A stretch of DNA of 6,908 nucleotides. Source: Alphaproteobacteria bacterium. GTDB taxonomy: Bacteria > Pseudomonadota > Alphaproteobacteria > Puniceispirillales > Puniceispirillaceae. The notes beneath the pieces are model-generated. The model was not told the DNA's origin. It saw only the letters and a list, made by a program, of their open reading frames with translations, and made no database searches. Position numbers and translations under genes: made by a program. Of this stretch, positions 5,848-6,908 are shown piece after piece (the stretch's first letter is position 1; every line of letters starts with the position of its first letter). The stretch spans positions 1 to 6,908 of the forward strand of contig WTHW01000097.1 of NCBI GenBank assembly GCA_011526395.1, in the 5' to 3' direction.

Positions 5848-6765
5848 CTAACGCACGAGAACGCGGAGATTGGCAAAACCCTCCGGCGGCTCAAACAATC
5901 TTGTGTATAGCTTTGTTGACTGCCCAGGGGCAATGATTTGACCACCAGTATCAAGAGGCCATGTCACAAGTGCTTGATTTTGTGCATCGGTGAGCACAAT
6001 CTGCATCTCTTCTGGTGCCCCTTCAACCTGACCAGAATTGGACAATGTAATCGTCACCAAAAGTGATTTGCCAAGATCTGTTTCACTTATTTCATAGGAG
6101 GCAGATTGGACATCGAATTTTGCAGGCGAGAGTTGCAGGATATTACGCTCAATATAGCGCGTTAAATCTGAATCAGTGCGCAATGTTAAGAAATACAGAC
6201 CAAGTGCAATAAGGGCTGTCGATAAAACAAGCGCGACAGATATGATGGAGACTAATATGATGCCAGATCTGCTCTGCCCAGAGCTTGTGCTTGCAGATGG
6301 TGGTAGGTGGCTAAAGCGCGTTGGTGCGTCAAAATCAATATCGTCTTCAACAGTTTCTGGTTGGCAGGTTGGACAGTTAGGTTTGAAATCCTCATCCTCT
6401 AACTGCTCTGTTGCAACAATGATATCGCCGCCGCATTCGATACATGTAATGGATGTTGTATCGTCAGACGTAACTAAGAGCGCTTCCTCAGCGTTTCCTT
6501 CGCTGATAGGTGTGTCTCCAATTTCGGTGTAATCTTGCTCGTCAGAGGCTGGAATGTCTAATTCATTCTCACGTGCCATCGCAATGGCTGATTGTGCGTC
6601 TATTTCGAAGACTGCCTCGCATTCATAGCATGCAATGTCAAATTGGCCGTCTGAAACAGGCAACTCAAATTCACATAAAGTATCACAGCTTGGACAAGAG
6701 GCAGCGCCGGATATGTTAAGGGCGCCCTCATCATTTTGCGCTGTCATATCATTCCAATCTGCCAT
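5848..6765 (-). CDS. Membrane-anchored zinc-ribbon protein with C-terminal DUF3426-like domain
   Basis: The function is unknown. Numbered from the first of two adjacent ATGs (6768), a possible zinc ribbon has Cys25-x2-Cys28 and Cys47-x2-Cys50, with an extra Cys32. A second has Cys109-x2-Cys112 and Cys132-x2-Cys135. The ribbons are joined by a long acidic stretch. A Ser/Thr-rich linker (155-168) precedes one membrane helix (about 169-196). The remaining ~110 residues, rich in beta-type segments (LLVTITLSNSG; IVLTDAQNQALVTWPL), resemble DUF3426. The likely topology is ribbons in the cytoplasm and DUF3426 domain in the periplasm. Alphaproteobacterial relatives usually carry one N-terminal MJ0042-type ribbon, so two pairs spread over 110 residues is less usual. 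The second ATG (6765) is preferred because GGA (minus strand of 6772-6774) is then 6 bases upstream instead of 3. An in-frame stop at 6790-6792 rules out a longer protein. Confidence 0.75.
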   Translation of the reverse strand: MADWNDMTAQNDEGALNISGAASCPSCDTLCEFELPVSDGQFDIACYECEAVFEIDAQSAIAMARENELDIPASDEQDYTEIGDTPISEGNAEEALLVTSDDTTSITCIECGGDIIVATEQLEDEDFKPNCPTCQPETVEDDIDFDAPTRFSHLPPSASTSSGQSRSGIILVSIISVALVLSTALIALGLYFLTLRTDSDLTRYIERNILQLSPAKFDVQSASYEISETDLGKSLLVTITLSNSGQVEGAPEEMQIVLTDAQNQALVTWPLDTGGQIIAPGQSTKLYTRLFEPPEGFANLRVLVR

Positions 6766-6828
6766 CATTATTCCAATGCATGTTTCTAATCATTTGGCGC
6801 CATTCGCGCACGTCTTGGTTGATTGACA

Positions 6829-6841
6829 CCTGATTATCAGG
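6829..6841. repeat. 13-bp palindrome upstream of the zinc-ribbon gene
   Basis: CCTGATTATCAGG has perfect 6-bp arms around one central base. It covers the predicted -10 of the zinc-ribbon gene promoter and directly abuts TTGACA (6823-6828) on the plus strand. The position suits an operator, but no regulator is known and short palindromes also arise by chance. Confidence 0.4.
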
Positions 6842-6861
6842 AGCGCGACAGACTTGCACAA
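6833..6861 (-). promoter_or_regulatory. Candidate promoter of the zinc-ribbon/DUF3426 gene
   Basis: The minus strand has TTGTGC (6861-6856), exactly 17 bases, then GATAAT (6838-6833, five of six matches to the -10 consensus). The predicted start near 6826 leaves a leader of about 60 bases. The spacing and -10 are good and the -35 is moderate. Confidence 0.5.
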
Positions 6862-6908
6862 TACTTCAAATTTTAGCATAAACTTAATTATAGTCTAGCC
6901 CTTTGGGT

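Larger units (their letters stand above)
6769..6908. other. Right-edge intergenic region, probable divergent promoter area
   Basis: No gene is supported here. Besides the leftward promoter and palindrome, the right half (about 6861-6895) is AT-rich. It offers a weak rightward pair, TTGCAC (6854-6859) and CATAAA (6877-6882), 17 bases apart, and an isolated leftward TATAAT (6892-6887) whose -35 would lie off the edge. In many alphaproteobacteria, as I recall it, a zinc-ribbon gene of this kind lies head-to-head with ftsE-ftsX. That neighbour is a guess here. Confidence 0.35.

Noticed and set aside
6176..6532. 118-codon rightward open frame opposite the zinc-ribbon gene
   Set aside because: It is the complement of the acidic and linker region of the leftward gene, with no domain and no ribosome site that stands out.
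6823..6828. Plus-strand TTGACA as a rightward promoter
   Set aside because: It is a perfect -35 hexamer, but no acceptable -10 lies 16-18 bases downstream (the sequence there is GC-rich, around CGCGACAG).

Overview
The window is ordinary-looking bacterial chromosome carrying seven protein genes, one of them cut by the left edge. The protein families suggest an alphaproteobacterium: a LivK-LivG-LivF-LivH gene order, a pyruvate kinase with an SAETAAG motif, and a zinc-ribbon plus DUF3426 membrane protein. By eye the base composition is balanced to slightly AT-rich, which would fit a marine lineage of the SAR116 or roseobacter type. That placement is a guess from gene content and not a computed assignment. 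I see no tRNA, rRNA, CRISPR array, insertion sequence or phage gene.

Positions 1-3359 hold a leftward branched-chain amino acid type (HAAT) ABC transporter operon: periplasmic binding protein (livK-like), then ATPases livG and livF, then permease livH. livH runs off the left edge, and the second permease livM is expected beyond it. livG and livF overlap by one base (TAATG), and the livH ribosome site lies inside the end of livF. A strong intrinsic terminator sits between livK and livG. It probably lets the binding protein be made in excess over the membrane complex.

Positions 3360-3564 are a divergent promoter region between livK and the rightward pyk gene. It contains credible promoter matches in both directions and a 10-bp inverted repeat that places the same 10-mer, in the same orientation, upstream of each gene. 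The rightward unit is pyk (pyruvate kinase, with the residues of the potassium-independent class), followed 24 bases later by an M48-family zinc metalloprotease lipoprotein.

Positions 5848-6768 hold a leftward gene for a membrane-anchored zinc-ribbon/DUF3426 protein. Its stop codon abuts the protease stop with no base between. It has its own likely promoter at about 6833-6861. The last ~140 bases (6769-6908) contain no complete gene and look like another divergent promoter region, leading to a gene outside the window.

I did not find a novel multi-gene system. The points worth a second look are the livK/livG attenuator, the paired 10-mers in the livK/pyk control region, the predicted potassium independence of the pyruvate kinase, the pyk-protease pairing, and the poorly understood zinc-ribbon membrane protein.
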